Positions 43,792 through 51,440 of a DNA stretch of 64,000 nt are shown here, one piece after another (the stretch's first letter is position 1; every line of letters begins with the position of its first letter). Position numbers and translations under genes: made by a program. This DNA is from Sulfitobacter sp. M39 (GTDB lineage: Bacteria; Pseudomonadota; Alphaproteobacteria; Rhodobacterales; Rhodobacteraceae): positions 1,674,001-1,738,000 of the forward strand of contig NZ_WMDZ01000001.1 of assembly GCF_021735935.1 (NCBI RefSeq), in the 5' to 3' direction. The notes under the pieces are model-generated. The model saw only the letters and a program-made list of their open reading frames with translations. It was not told where the DNA came from and did no database searches.

Positions 43792-43842
43792 GCGCGGGAA
43801 AATGCCGGTGTGAAACATGTGTTTCGTCTGGTTTTCCCGCGC
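43792..43842 (-). terminator. Inverted repeat downstream of livF
   Basis: GCGCGGGAAAA / TTTTCCCGCGC, 11-bp arms around a 29-base centre that itself holds a GAAAC-ATGT-GTTTC mini-hairpin, 18 bases past the livF stop. Possible terminator separating the transporter operon from accB. Confidence 0.45.
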
Positions 43843-43859
43843 GCGTAGAGGCTTGGCTG

Positions 43860-44615
43860 TCAGATTGCCAGATATTCGGCACGCAGTTCGGCGTTGTTCA
43901 GCACCTCTTCGGCGGTGCCGTCAAACACCACGCCGCCGGTATCAAGGATCACAGCACGATCCGCGAGCTTGAGCGCACGCACCGCGTTTTGTTCGACCAG
44001 AATGGTGGTGATGCCTTGGGATTTGATCAGCGACAGGGTTTTTTCGATCTCGTCCACGATGACGGGGGCAAGCCCCTCATAGGGTTCATCCAGCAGCAGC
44101 ACCTTGATGTCACGGGCCAGCGCACGGGCAATCGCCAGCATCTGTTGTTCGCCGCCCGACAGGGTCACGCCCTCTTGTTTGCGGCGTTCCTTGAGGCGGG
44201 GGAACAATTCGTAGATGCGGTCAAGCGACCAGCCGATGGGCGGGGCGATCTGCGCCAGTTGCAGGTTTTCCTCGACCGTGAGCCCTGCGATGATGCGGCG
44301 GTCTTCGGGGACCAGCGCCAGACCGTTTGCGGCGGCCTCGTGGCTGGCCATCTTGTGCAGCGGCTGGTGGTCCAGCCAGACTTCGCCCTTGCGCAATTCG
44401 GGGTCGCCGATCTGCGCGATGGCCCGCAGGGTCGACGTTTTCCCCGCCCCGTTGCGGCCTAGAAGCGCCAGGATCTCGCCTTCGTGCACGTTAAAGCTGA
44501 CGCCCTGTACGATATAGCTTTCGCCGTAATAGGCGTGGATGTCCCAGACCGAAAGATAGGCGGGGGCGGTAGCGGCGTGGTTGGCGCTGTTCGAGAAATC
44601 GGGTTTCGTGTTCAT
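43860..44615 (-). CDS. livF: Branched-chain-type ABC transporter ATP-binding protein LivF
   Basis: A 251-residue ABC ATPase of the HAAT type: an N-terminal extension of about 20 residues, then YYGESYIVQGVSFNVHEGEILALLGRNGAGKTSTLRAI, the signature LSGGEQQMLAIARAL and Walker B VLLLDEPYEGLAPVIV. The start at 44615 follows AAGGACAAG; the open frame upstream has no support. Last gene of the SBP-livH-livM-livG-livF operon. Confidence 0.93.
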   Translation of the reverse strand: MNTKPDFSNSANHAATAPAYLSVWDIHAYYGESYIVQGVSFNVHEGEILALLGRNGAGKTSTLRAIAQIGDPELRKGEVWLDHQPLHKMASHEAAANGLALVPEDRRIIAGLTVEENLQLAQIAPPIGWSLDRIYELFPRLKERRKQEGVTLSGGEQQMLAIARALARDIKVLLLDEPYEGLAPVIVDEIEKTLSLIKSQGITTILVEQNAVRALKLADRAVILDTGGVVFDGTAEEVLNNAELRAEYLAI

Positions 44616-44676
44616 AGTCTTGTCCTTGCAAAGCCTCTGGTGCGGGGTGACGCGCGAAGGGGGGAGCCCCCGCGCG

Positions 44677-45441
44677 TCAGGCGGCGTCCTGGGATTCGCC
44701 CAAGTAAGCCTCGCGCACCTTGGGGTGGCCTTTGATGTTGTCGGGGGTGTCTTCGACCAGCGGGGTGCCTTGCGCCAACACGGTGATCCGTTCCGCCAGC
44801 GAGAACACCACATGCATGTCGTGTTCGATGATGGCGATGGTGATGTCGCGTTCGTCCTTGATCTGTTTCAGCAGGTCGATGGTATTGTTGGTATCGGCCC
44901 GCGCCATGCCTGCTGTGGGTTCATCCAGCAGCAGCAGGCGCGGATCTTGCGACAGGCACATCGCGATTTCCAACCGACGTTTATCACCGCGCGACATAGA
45001 GGCCGCGTTCATGTGGCGCTTGTCGGCGAGCTTCATCTCGACCAGCATTTCCTCGGCTTTTTCGATCACGTCTCGCTGGCTCGACATGGCGGTAAGCGCG
45101 TTCATCTGGAACGCCCCGTCACGTTTGGCAAAGCAGGGGATCATCATGTTTTCCTGCACGCTGAGATCACCAAAGATCTCGGGCGTCTGGAAAACGCGGG
45201 AAATTCCCATCTGGTTGATCTCGTAGGGTTTGCGCCCCAGCACCGACTGCCCATCGAACATGACCGATCCGGTATCGGGGATCAGCTTGCCCACCAGACA
45301 GTTCAGCAGCGTGGATTTGCCCGCCCCGTTCGGCCCGATGATCGCATGAACCGAGTTTTCCGCGACGCTGAGGTTCACGTCGCTCAACGCTTGCAACCCG
45401 CCGAAACGTTTGCCGACATTTTTGACTTCGAGAATGGCCAT
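44677..45441 (-). CDS. livG: Branched-chain-type ABC transporter ATP-binding protein LivG
   Basis: A 254-residue ABC ATPase: GPNGAGKSTLLNCLVG Walker A, a LivG-type insert with SRVFQTPEIFGDLSVQENMMIP, a signature variant SRGDKRRLEIAMCL in place of LSGGxQ, and Walker B LLLLDEPTAGMAR. The SRGDKRR signature is seen in one subgroup of HAAT transporters, including those for urea and short amides, and differs from the standard leucine system. Fifteen bases after livM. Confidence 0.92.
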   Translation of the reverse strand: MAILEVKNVGKRFGGLQALSDVNLSVAENSVHAIIGPNGAGKSTLLNCLVGKLIPDTGSVMFDGQSVLGRKPYEINQMGISRVFQTPEIFGDLSVQENMMIPCFAKRDGAFQMNALTAMSSQRDVIEKAEEMLVEMKLADKRHMNAASMSRGDKRRLEIAMCLSQDPRLLLLDEPTAGMARADTNNTIDLLKQIKDERDITIAIIEHDMHVVFSLAERITVLAQGTPLVEDTPDNIKGHPKVREAYLGESQDAA

Positions 45442-45456
45442 CTGTTCAGCTCCTTC

Positions 45457-46665
45457 TTATTCGGCTGGGGGTGTGTTGCGTTGTGCGGCGGCGTCTGCCT
45501 CTACCGATCCGGCGTTCCGGTCCTTGCGGCGGAACACGCGACCGATGCGTTGACCGCCTTCGACCAGACCGCCGGGCAGGAAGATCACGACCAGCATGAA
45601 CAGCAGGCCCAGAGTCAGGTGCCAGCCCTTGCCCACAAAGGGGTGGATCAGCGTGATCAGCGTGTCTTCCAGCCCGTCGGGCATAAAGGCGAACCAACCG
45701 TGCAGGACGTTATCGTTGATCTTGGAAAAGATGTTTTCAAAGTACTTGATAAAGCCCGCGCCCAGAACCGGCCCCAGAAGCGTGCCCGCACCCCCAAGGA
45801 TGGTCATCAGCACGACCTCGCCCGAGGCGGTCCACTGCATCCGTTCGGCACCGGCAAGCGGGTCCATTGCGGCCAGCAAGCCACCGGCCAGACCGGCATA
45901 CATGCCAGAGATGACAAAGGCCGCCAGCGTGTAGGGTTTGGTGTTCAGGCCTGTATAGTTCATCCGTTGCTGGTTCGATTTCACCGCCCGCAGCATCATG
46001 CCGAAGGGCGACCGGAAGACGCGGATCGAGATATAGAACGCCAGCAGCATGATCACGGCACAAAGGTAGTAGCCGACCGAGAAGGTGAAGGACCACGCGC
46101 CGAAATCCAGCGTCGTCGCCGCATTCATCTGCGCCCCGAAAAGGTTGGGGTAGCTGGGCGCATTCGCCCCATCAAGGATACGCGGATCGCTCAGCGCGAT
46201 TTGCAGGCCGGTTTCCCCGTTGGTGATCGGCGTCAGCACCGAATAGGCAAGGTTGAACGACATCTGTGCGAAGGCCAGCGTCAGGATCGAAAAGTAGATC
46301 CCCGACCGGCGCAGCGAGACAAAGCCGATCACGACAGAGAACAGCCCCGCCACGATCACCGACAAAAGGATCGCGGGGATCACGTTCATCGACAAGAGCT
46401 TCATCATCCACACGGCAGAGTAGGAACCGACCCCCAGAAAGGCCGCGTGACCAAAGGAGAGGTATCCGGTCAACCCGAACAAAATGTTGAACCCGATGGC
46501 AAAGATGCCAAAGATCACAAAGCGTTGCATCAGGTCGGGGTAGCCCGCGTTGAACTGCGCCAGCCCTGATCCGGCGGGGAAGGGGTTCAGGATGATAGGG
46601 GCTGCCATGGTCAGGAATGCCACCACCAACAGCAGGAGAAAGTCTTTTTTCGTGAGTGAGTGCAT
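45457..46665 (-). CDS. livM: Branched-chain-type ABC transporter permease LivM
   Basis: A 402-residue permease with about nine membrane segments: [33 protein letters not shown] is the hallmark start, followed by the coupling region [27 protein letters not shown] and [21 protein letters not shown]. Longer than typical LivM, with a Gln/Ala-rich tail. Three bases after livH. Confidence 0.93.
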   Translation of the reverse strand: MHSLTKKDFLLLLVVAFLTMAAPIILNPFPAGSGLAQFNAGYPDLMQRFVIFGIFAIGFNILFGLTGYLSFGHAAFLGVGSYSAVWMMKLLSMNVIPAILLSVIVAGLFSVVIGFVSLRRSGIYFSILTLAFAQMSFNLAYSVLTPITNGETGLQIALSDPRILDGANAPSYPNLFGAQMNAATTLDFGAWSFTFSVGYYLCAVIMLLAFYISIRVFRSPFGMMLRAVKSNQQRMNYTGLNTKPYTLAAFVISGMYAGLAGGLLAAMDPLAGAERMQWTASGEVVLMTILGGAGTLLGPVLGAGFIKYFENIFSKINDNVLHGWFAFMPDGLEDTLITLIHPFVGKGWHLTLGLLFMLVVIFLPGGLVEGGQRIGRVFRRKDRNAGSVEADAAAQRNTPPAE

Positions 46666-46668
46666 GGG

Positions 46669-47700
46669 TTATTCCTCCATCACGCCTTTGCGGCCCATCA
46701 GGCCACGGGGGCGTGTCAGCAAGATGAGTATCGCGACAACGTAAATGATGATCTGGTCAATGCCGGGCAGGATGTTCTTGACCTCGTTCATAGAGGCAAA
46801 GCTTTCCAGAATACCCAGCAAGAACCCCGCCAGCACGGCACCGGGCAGCGACCCCATGCCGCCGACCACGACGACCACAAAGCTCAGCACCAGAAAATCC
46901 ATACCCATGTGGTAGTTGGGCGAATTGATCGGCGCGTACATGACACCGGCCAGACCGGCGACAGCGGCGGCGATGCCGAACATGATGGTGAAACGTTTGT
47001 CGATGTTGATGCCCAGCAGACCGACGGTCTCGCGGTCGGCCATACCGGCACGGACAACCATCCCGAAAGTAGTGAACTGCAAGAAGGCAAAGACGCCACC
47101 GATGATCACGGCCGAGAAAGCGAAATAGATCAGGCGCCAGTAGGGGTAGATGATCGCATTAGGATCAAAGCCCAGCATCACGCCAAAGTCGAACGACCCG
47201 CGAAACGCCTCCGGGGCGGAGGTGGGGATCGGGTTCGCGCCGTAGAAATACTTGATCACCTCTTGCAGCACGATCGCCAGACCGAAGGTTACCAAAATCT
47301 GGTCGGCATGGGGGCGTTTGTAGAAGTGTTTGATCAACCCGCGCTCCATCACAAAGCCGACGGCCAGCATGATCGGCACGGCAAAGAGGATCGACAGGGG
47401 AACGGACCAATCAAGCATCCAGGCACCGGCGGTCTCTCCGAACCAGTCCTTGATATAGAGAATGTCCTCGTATTTCGGTTTGCCCAGAAAATCGACGCCG
47501 GAGGGTTCCGATGCCTTGTGGCTGAGCGTGAAAATCTTGCTTAGCGTGACGGCGCAGAAGGCACCGATCATGAACAGCGCCCCATGGGCAAAGTTCACGA
47601 CACCCAGCGTGCCGAAAATCAACGTCAGACCAAGCGCGATGAGCGCATAGGCTGAACCTTTGTCCAACCCGTTAAGAAGTTGCAAAAGAATGGCGTCCAT
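46669..47700 (-). CDS. livH: Branched-chain-type ABC transporter permease LivH
   Basis: A 343-residue permease: LLNGLDKGSAYALIALGLTLIFGTLGVVNFAHGALFMIGAF is the hallmark start; an insertion of about 35 residues (SHKASEPSGVDFLGKPKYEDILYIKDWFGE) between the first membrane segments lengthens it beyond ordinary LivH. The coupling loop is MVVRAGMADRETVGLLGINI. The SBP gene is upstream, separated by 88 bp with a hairpin. Confidence 0.93.
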   Translation of the reverse strand: MDAILLQLLNGLDKGSAYALIALGLTLIFGTLGVVNFAHGALFMIGAFCAVTLSKIFTLSHKASEPSGVDFLGKPKYEDILYIKDWFGETAGAWMLDWSVPLSILFAVPIMLAVGFVMERGLIKHFYKRPHADQILVTFGLAIVLQEVIKYFYGANPIPTSAPEAFRGSFDFGVMLGFDPNAIIYPYWRLIYFAFSAVIIGGVFAFLQFTTFGMVVRAGMADRETVGLLGINIDKRFTIMFGIAAAVAGLAGVMYAPINSPNYHMGMDFLVLSFVVVVVGGMGSLPGAVLAGFLLGILESFASMNEVKNILPGIDQIIIYVVAILILLTRPRGLMGRKGVMEE

Positions 47701-47754
47701 CGCGGTGCCCTCGAATTTTTAAGAAGTGAAAGGCGGAAAAGCCCGCCGGCAAGG

Positions 47755-47780
47755 TAAGGCAGGGGTCGCCCCCTGCCTTA
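47755..47780 (-). terminator. Intercistronic hairpin after the SBP gene
   Basis: TAAGGCAGGGG / CCCCTGCCTTA, perfect 11-bp stem with a 4-base loop, 9 bases after the SBP stop and before livH on the same strand. No U-run. Position matches an mRNA-stabilising or partial-terminator structure that raises SBP expression over the permeases. Confidence 0.65.
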
Positions 47781-47788
47781 GACTTGGT

Positions 47789-49153
47789 TTACGCGCCGGG
47801 GTTGCAGTCACCCAGCTCACCGCCCGCAAACATCGGGTGGTCAGGTGCATAGGTGACCTGATCGGCTGGGGTGACTTCGACGATTTCCACGAGATCGAAT
47901 TCATTCTCGGGGTTCTCTTTGCCGCGCACGACCACAACGTCCTTGAAGCACTGGTGGTCATCGGCGCGGTACAGCGTCGGGCCGTTGCCCAGACCGTCGA
48001 ATTCGAACCCGGCAAGGGCTTCGCCGACGGCGCAGGGGTTGAACGAACCGGCACGGGCCACCGCATCCGCGTACAGCAGCGTCTGCGCATAGCAGGTTTG
48101 TGCCGCCTGGCTGGGGGGGAAGCCGTATTTTTCGCCGAAGGACTGAACGAAGGCGTTGGTCCCTTTGTAGCGGTCGCCCATCTGGTTTTCGAGCTTCCAA
48201 TCCCAGTTCTGCGAACCGACGATACCGGTGATATTCTCACCCGCACCACGGGCCATCAGCTCTGAATAGAGCGGTACAACGATCTCGAAGTTCTTGCCGT
48301 TCACCTGCTTGTCACGCAGGCCGAACTGCACCGCGTTGGTCAGCGAGTTGACCATGTTTCCGCCGTAGTGGTTGAGCACCAGAACATCGGCACCGGAGTT
48401 CAGGACAGGCGCGATATAGGACGAGAAATCGGTCGCGGCGAGCGGCGTGCGCACGTCGTTGATGGTTTCCCAGCCCATGGCTTCGGTCGCGGCCTGAATG
48501 GATTCCTGCTGCGTCCAGCCCCATGTATAGTCGGCTGTCAGGCTATAGACCTTGCGATCATCGCCATAGAGGTTTTTCAGCACCGGTGCCAAAGCGGCAG
48601 CGGACATATAGGCGTTGAAGAAGTGGCGGAAGCCATTGGCTTTCTTGTCTTTACCCGTCGTGTCGTTCGAGTGGGTCAGACCCGACATAAAGATCACACC
48701 GGCCTCTTGGCACAGGCCCTGCACCGCAACCGCCACGCCCGAGCTTGAGCCGCCCGAGATCATGATCGCGCCGTCTTTCTGGATCATCGACTGCGCCGAT
48801 GCGCGGGCCGCGTCCGATTTGGTCTGCGTGTCGCCGGTCACGAACTGGACTTTCTTGCCCATGATCCCGTTACCTTCCAGCGCCTTTGAGCTGAAGGTGT
48901 TCAGCATACCGCCGTCGCCCTGACCGTTCAGGTGCTCGACCGCCAGCTCGAACGCGCGCAGCTCGTCTGCGCCTTCGTCCGCGTAGGGGCCCGATTGGGG
49001 TACGTTAAAGCCAAGCGTCACCGTGTCGCCCGTTGGCGCGTTGGTAAAGCCGGAATGCGCGGCCGCGCTAAGATACGTCGGCAGCGCCAGACCGGCCCCG
49101 GCAGCAGCGCCGGTTTTGATCACGCCACGACGCGTCAAGTTAGAAAATGACAT
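47789..49153 (-). CDS. Periplasmic substrate-binding protein of the branched-chain-type importer
   Basis: A 454-residue type I solute-binding protein. The N-terminus SNLTRRGVIKTGAAAGAGLALP is a twin-arginine signal, unusual for an ABC binding protein. The mature part has TVTLGFNVPQSGPYADEGADELRAFELAV, GDTQTKSDAARASAQSMIQKDGAIMISGGSSSGVAVAV and YSLTADYTWGWTQQES, typical of the peripla_BP_6 family. GGAGGAAA precedes ATG 49153. Substrate unknown: the divergent gene encodes an acyl-CoA-type regulator, so a short carboxylate or amide is as likely as an amino acid. Confidence 0.88.
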   Translation of the reverse strand: MSFSNLTRRGVIKTGAAAGAGLALPTYLSAAAHSGFTNAPTGDTVTLGFNVPQSGPYADEGADELRAFELAVEHLNGQGDGGMLNTFSSKALEGNGIMGKKVQFVTGDTQTKSDAARASAQSMIQKDGAIMISGGSSSGVAVAVQGLCQEAGVIFMSGLTHSNDTTGKDKKANGFRHFFNAYMSAAALAPVLKNLYGDDRKVYSLTADYTWGWTQQESIQAATEAMGWETINDVRTPLAATDFSSYIAPVLNSGADVLVLNHYGGNMVNSLTNAVQFGLRDKQVNGKNFEIVVPLYSELMARGAGENITGIVGSQNWDWKLENQMGDRYKGTNAFVQSFGEKYGFPPSQAAQTCYAQTLLYADAVARAGSFNPCAVGEALAGFEFDGLGNGPTLYRADDHQCFKDVVVVRGKENPENEFDLVEIVEVTPADQVTYAPDHPMFAGGELGDCNPGA

Positions 49154-49282
49154 GTATTTCCTCCCAAATGTTGAAATCACGGCCCGATTATTTTTCCGGG
49201 TCCATGATGCACAGAGGTGCAAATATGATATGAGAGGAAAACTGAAAACCGATCAACAAGCCCCTTGATAAACACGATTATT

Positions 49283-49300
49283 CTGTAAATATATTCGCAG
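49283..49300. promoter_or_regulatory. Imperfect palindrome in the SBP/regulator divergent promoter
   Basis: CTGTAAATA-TATTCGCAG: the two 9-base halves match at seven positions as an inverted repeat. It is central in the 231-bp divergent region and the most symmetric sequence I could find there, so it is a candidate operator for the adjacent regulator. Confidence 0.35.
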
Positions 49301-49384
49301 GGATTGTGGGGGAGTTGTAAATTTCATGATATTGCAGCGCAGAAAGCCGTTGATAACGCGATACAATTCGCGCGGGGGTGCCGC

Positions 49385-50680
49385 ATGACCCGCGATGCGC
49401 TGACCGGCAGCCGTATCCGTGAACGTCGGGTGATGGCGGGGCAGAAACAGGCGGACCTTGCCAAGCGGATCGGCATCTCGGCCAGCTATCTGAATCTCAT
49501 TGAACACAACCGTCGCAGAATCGGCGGGAAACTACTGCTCAACATCGCGGCCGCCCTTGGGGTGGAGCCGACGGCCTTGACCGAAGGGGCAGAGGCGGCG
49601 CTGATTGCCACCCTGCGCGAGGCGGCGGATGATGCGCGGCTAAGTGGGCCGGAGGCGACCCGCGCCGATGAATTTGCCGGGCGGTTCCCGGGCTGGGCCG
49701 ATGTGCTGGCCACCGCGCAGCGCCGGATCGCGACGTTGGAGCGTACGGTCGAAACCCTGACCGACCGTTTGGCCCATGACCCGCATCTGGCGGCCTCTAT
49801 GCACGAACTGCTGACGACCGCTGCCGCGATCCGGTCCACCGCGTCGATTTTGGCCGATACCAAAACGCTTGAACCCGAATGGCGCGACCGGTTTCACATC
49901 AACATTGATCAGGACAGCCGTCGCCTTGCCGATAGCGCGCAGGCGCTTGTGGGCTATCTTGAGGCCGACCCCGAAATCACCCCCGCGGCCGATTCCCCGC
50001 AAGAGGAGGTAGAGGCGTTTCTGGCCGCGCATCGCTATCGTTTTGCCACGCTCGAGGTCACGGAAGGGGATGCAGATGCCATCGAAAAGCTGATCCAGAC
50101 CGCCCCCGAGCTGCAAAGCGTGGCCGCGCGTCACATCGCGCGCGATGTGTTGCAGCAGATCGCCATCGACGCCGAAGCCCTGCCGATCACGCGGCTGACA
50201 CAGGCGCTTGACCGGCTTGGACCGGACCCTGTGGCGCTTGGTGCAGAGCTGCGCCAGCCCGTGGCCCGCGTCTTGCGGCGCTTGGCGACGGTGCCGGAAC
50301 TGGGGGCAGGGCTGGTTATCTGCGACCGATCGGGCACGTTGATCTTTCGCAAATCCATCGACGGATTCGTCGTGCCACGCTTTGGGGCCTGCTGCCCGCT
50401 TTGGCCGCTGTTCGCCGTTCTGGGCAGCCCGGGCATGGTGCAGAAACAACGGGTCGCGCAATTAGGGCGGGGCCACTCCGCCTTTGACTGTTTTGCCACC
50501 TGCGAGACGCAGAATGTGCGTGATTACAACGCGGTACCCTTGCTTCATTCGGTGATGTTGATCCTGCCCGCAGGGCCGGACAGCGCGCCTGCGCTTGATG
50601 TGGGGGCCACCTGTCGCGTCTGCCCGCGCGCGGCCTGTCCGGCGCGGCGCGAACCGTCGATCCTGAATGACGGGGTATAG
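49385..50680 (+). CDS. XRE-type short-chain fatty acyl-CoA regulator (ScfR/RamB-like)
   Basis: A 431-residue regulator. Residues 8-62 are an XRE helix-turn-helix (RIRERRVMAGQKQADLAKRIGISASYLNLIEHNRRRIGG); the middle is helical; the C-terminal 150 residues contain an IRE-like sensor domain with GACCPLWPLFAVL, FDCFATCE and the Cys cluster CRVCPRAACPARRE typical of the family. Relatives such as ScfR and RamB regulate acetate and propionate metabolism. ATG 49385 is used; an upstream ATG at 49304 has no family support. Divergent from the SBP gene and followed by a two-component set. Confidence 0.9.
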   Translation: MTRDALTGSRIRERRVMAGQKQADLAKRIGISASYLNLIEHNRRRIGGKLLLNIAAALGVEPTALTEGAEAALIATLREAADDARLSGPEATRADEFAGRFPGWADVLATAQRRIATLERTVETLTDRLAHDPHLAASMHELLTTAAAIRSTASILADTKTLEPEWRDRFHINIDQDSRRLADSAQALVGYLEADPEITPAADSPQEEVEAFLAAHRYRFATLEVTEGDADAIEKLIQTAPELQSVAARHIARDVLQQIAIDAEALPITRLTQALDRLGPDPVALGAELRQPVARVLRRLATVPELGAGLVICDRSGTLIFRKSIDGFVVPRFGACCPLWPLFAVLGSPGMVQKQRVAQLGRGHSAFDCFATCETQNVRDYNAVPLLHSVMLILPAGPDSAPALDVGATCRVCPRAACPARREPSILNDGV

Positions 50681-50787
50681 CGCGCGGCAACAGGCTTTTG
50701 ACAGGGCAGGGTTTTGCGTGCATCTTGCCGCTCGGCCTACCCAGATCGCGGCACAAGCGACCAGGGCCACAGGGAGGGATTTTGCCA

Positions 50788-51171
50788 ATGGGCAAGCATG
50801 TTGTGCTCGTGGAAGACGAGACGAACATCGCCGAGGCGATACGATTTTTACTCGGCCGTGAGGGCTGGCGCGTCGAAACGCTGGCCAATGGCGCGACAGC
50901 CGTGGAGGTGATCCGCAACGCCAGTCCCGATCTGGTGATGCTGGATGTGATGCTGCCGGGCAAAAGCGGTTTCGAAATCCTGAAAGAACTGCGTGCGGAT
51001 GCGGCGCTGGCCGATCTGCCGATCCTGATGCTGACCGCCCGCGGCCAGACCCGCGACCGCGAAATCGCACAAGAGGCCGGGGTCAGCCGGTTTATGACCA
51101 AACCGTTTTCCAACGCCGATATGCTGGCAGCCGTGCGCGATCTGACCGCCGCAGGCACCGCAAAAGCATGA
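50788..51171 (+). CDS. Stand-alone response-regulator receiver
   Basis: A 127-residue CheY-type receiver: VVLVEDETNIAEAI with the acidic pair, phospho-accepting Asp in LVMLDVMLPGKSGFEIL, LMLTARGQTRD with the Thr, and the conserved Lys in MTKPFSN. There is no output domain, so it acts through protein contacts. AGGGAGG precedes the start. The stop overlaps the next start (ATGA) and the SSS kinase is two genes on, so it is the expected partner. Confidence 0.9.
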   Translation: MGKHVVLVEDETNIAEAIRFLLGREGWRVETLANGATAVEVIRNASPDLVMLDVMLPGKSGFEILKELRADAALADLPILMLTARGQTRDREIAQEAGVSRFMTKPFSNADMLAAVRDLTAAGTAKA

Positions 51172-51440
51172 GCAAGCCCCCCGGCTCGCCGCTGTTTCTG
51201 GAACGGCGCAGCTACCGGTTTCGCCGCATGATGGATGCTGTCCGGCTGCTGCCCTTGCTGGTGCTGGCCTTCTGGATGGTGCCGCTGCTCTGGCCCGTGC
51301 AGGATGCCCCCGTCGGCGCGGCCGTGCCCATGTCGCACGCGCTGCGCTATGTCTTTGGCGTCTGGCTGGCGGGCATCGTCTTATGCTGCTTGCTCTGGCG
51401 GCGCACGGCGCGGCAGATTGCTCAGGAAGCTCAAGACTGA
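51168..51440 (+). CDS. Small two-helix membrane protein between receiver and SSS kinase
   Basis: A 90-residue protein with two membrane segments (LLPLLVLAFWMVPLLW and YVFGVWLAGIVLCCLLW), a basic N-terminus (RRSYRFRRMM) and a Gln/Ala-rich tail. It starts inside the receiver stop (ATGA) and its own stop overlaps the SSS kinase start (TGATG), so all three are coupled. The size and position resemble the DUF485 or DUF4212 small subunits that accompany acetate-type SSS permeases, but the sequence is not clearly one of them. Confidence 0.75.
   Translation: MSKPPGSPLFLERRSYRFRRMMDAVRLLPLLVLAFWMVPLLWPVQDAPVGAAVPMSHALRYVFGVWLAGIVLCCLLWRRTARQIAQEAQD

Noticed and set aside
43607..43882. 91-residue minus-strand open frame upstream of accB
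   Set aside because: Pro/Cys-rich without domain, overlaps the livF terminator-like repeat and lacks a ribosome site.
44581..46569. 662-residue plus-strand open frame opposite livG/livM
   Set aside because: Composition (Gln, His, Arg-rich) and antisense position show a shadow frame.
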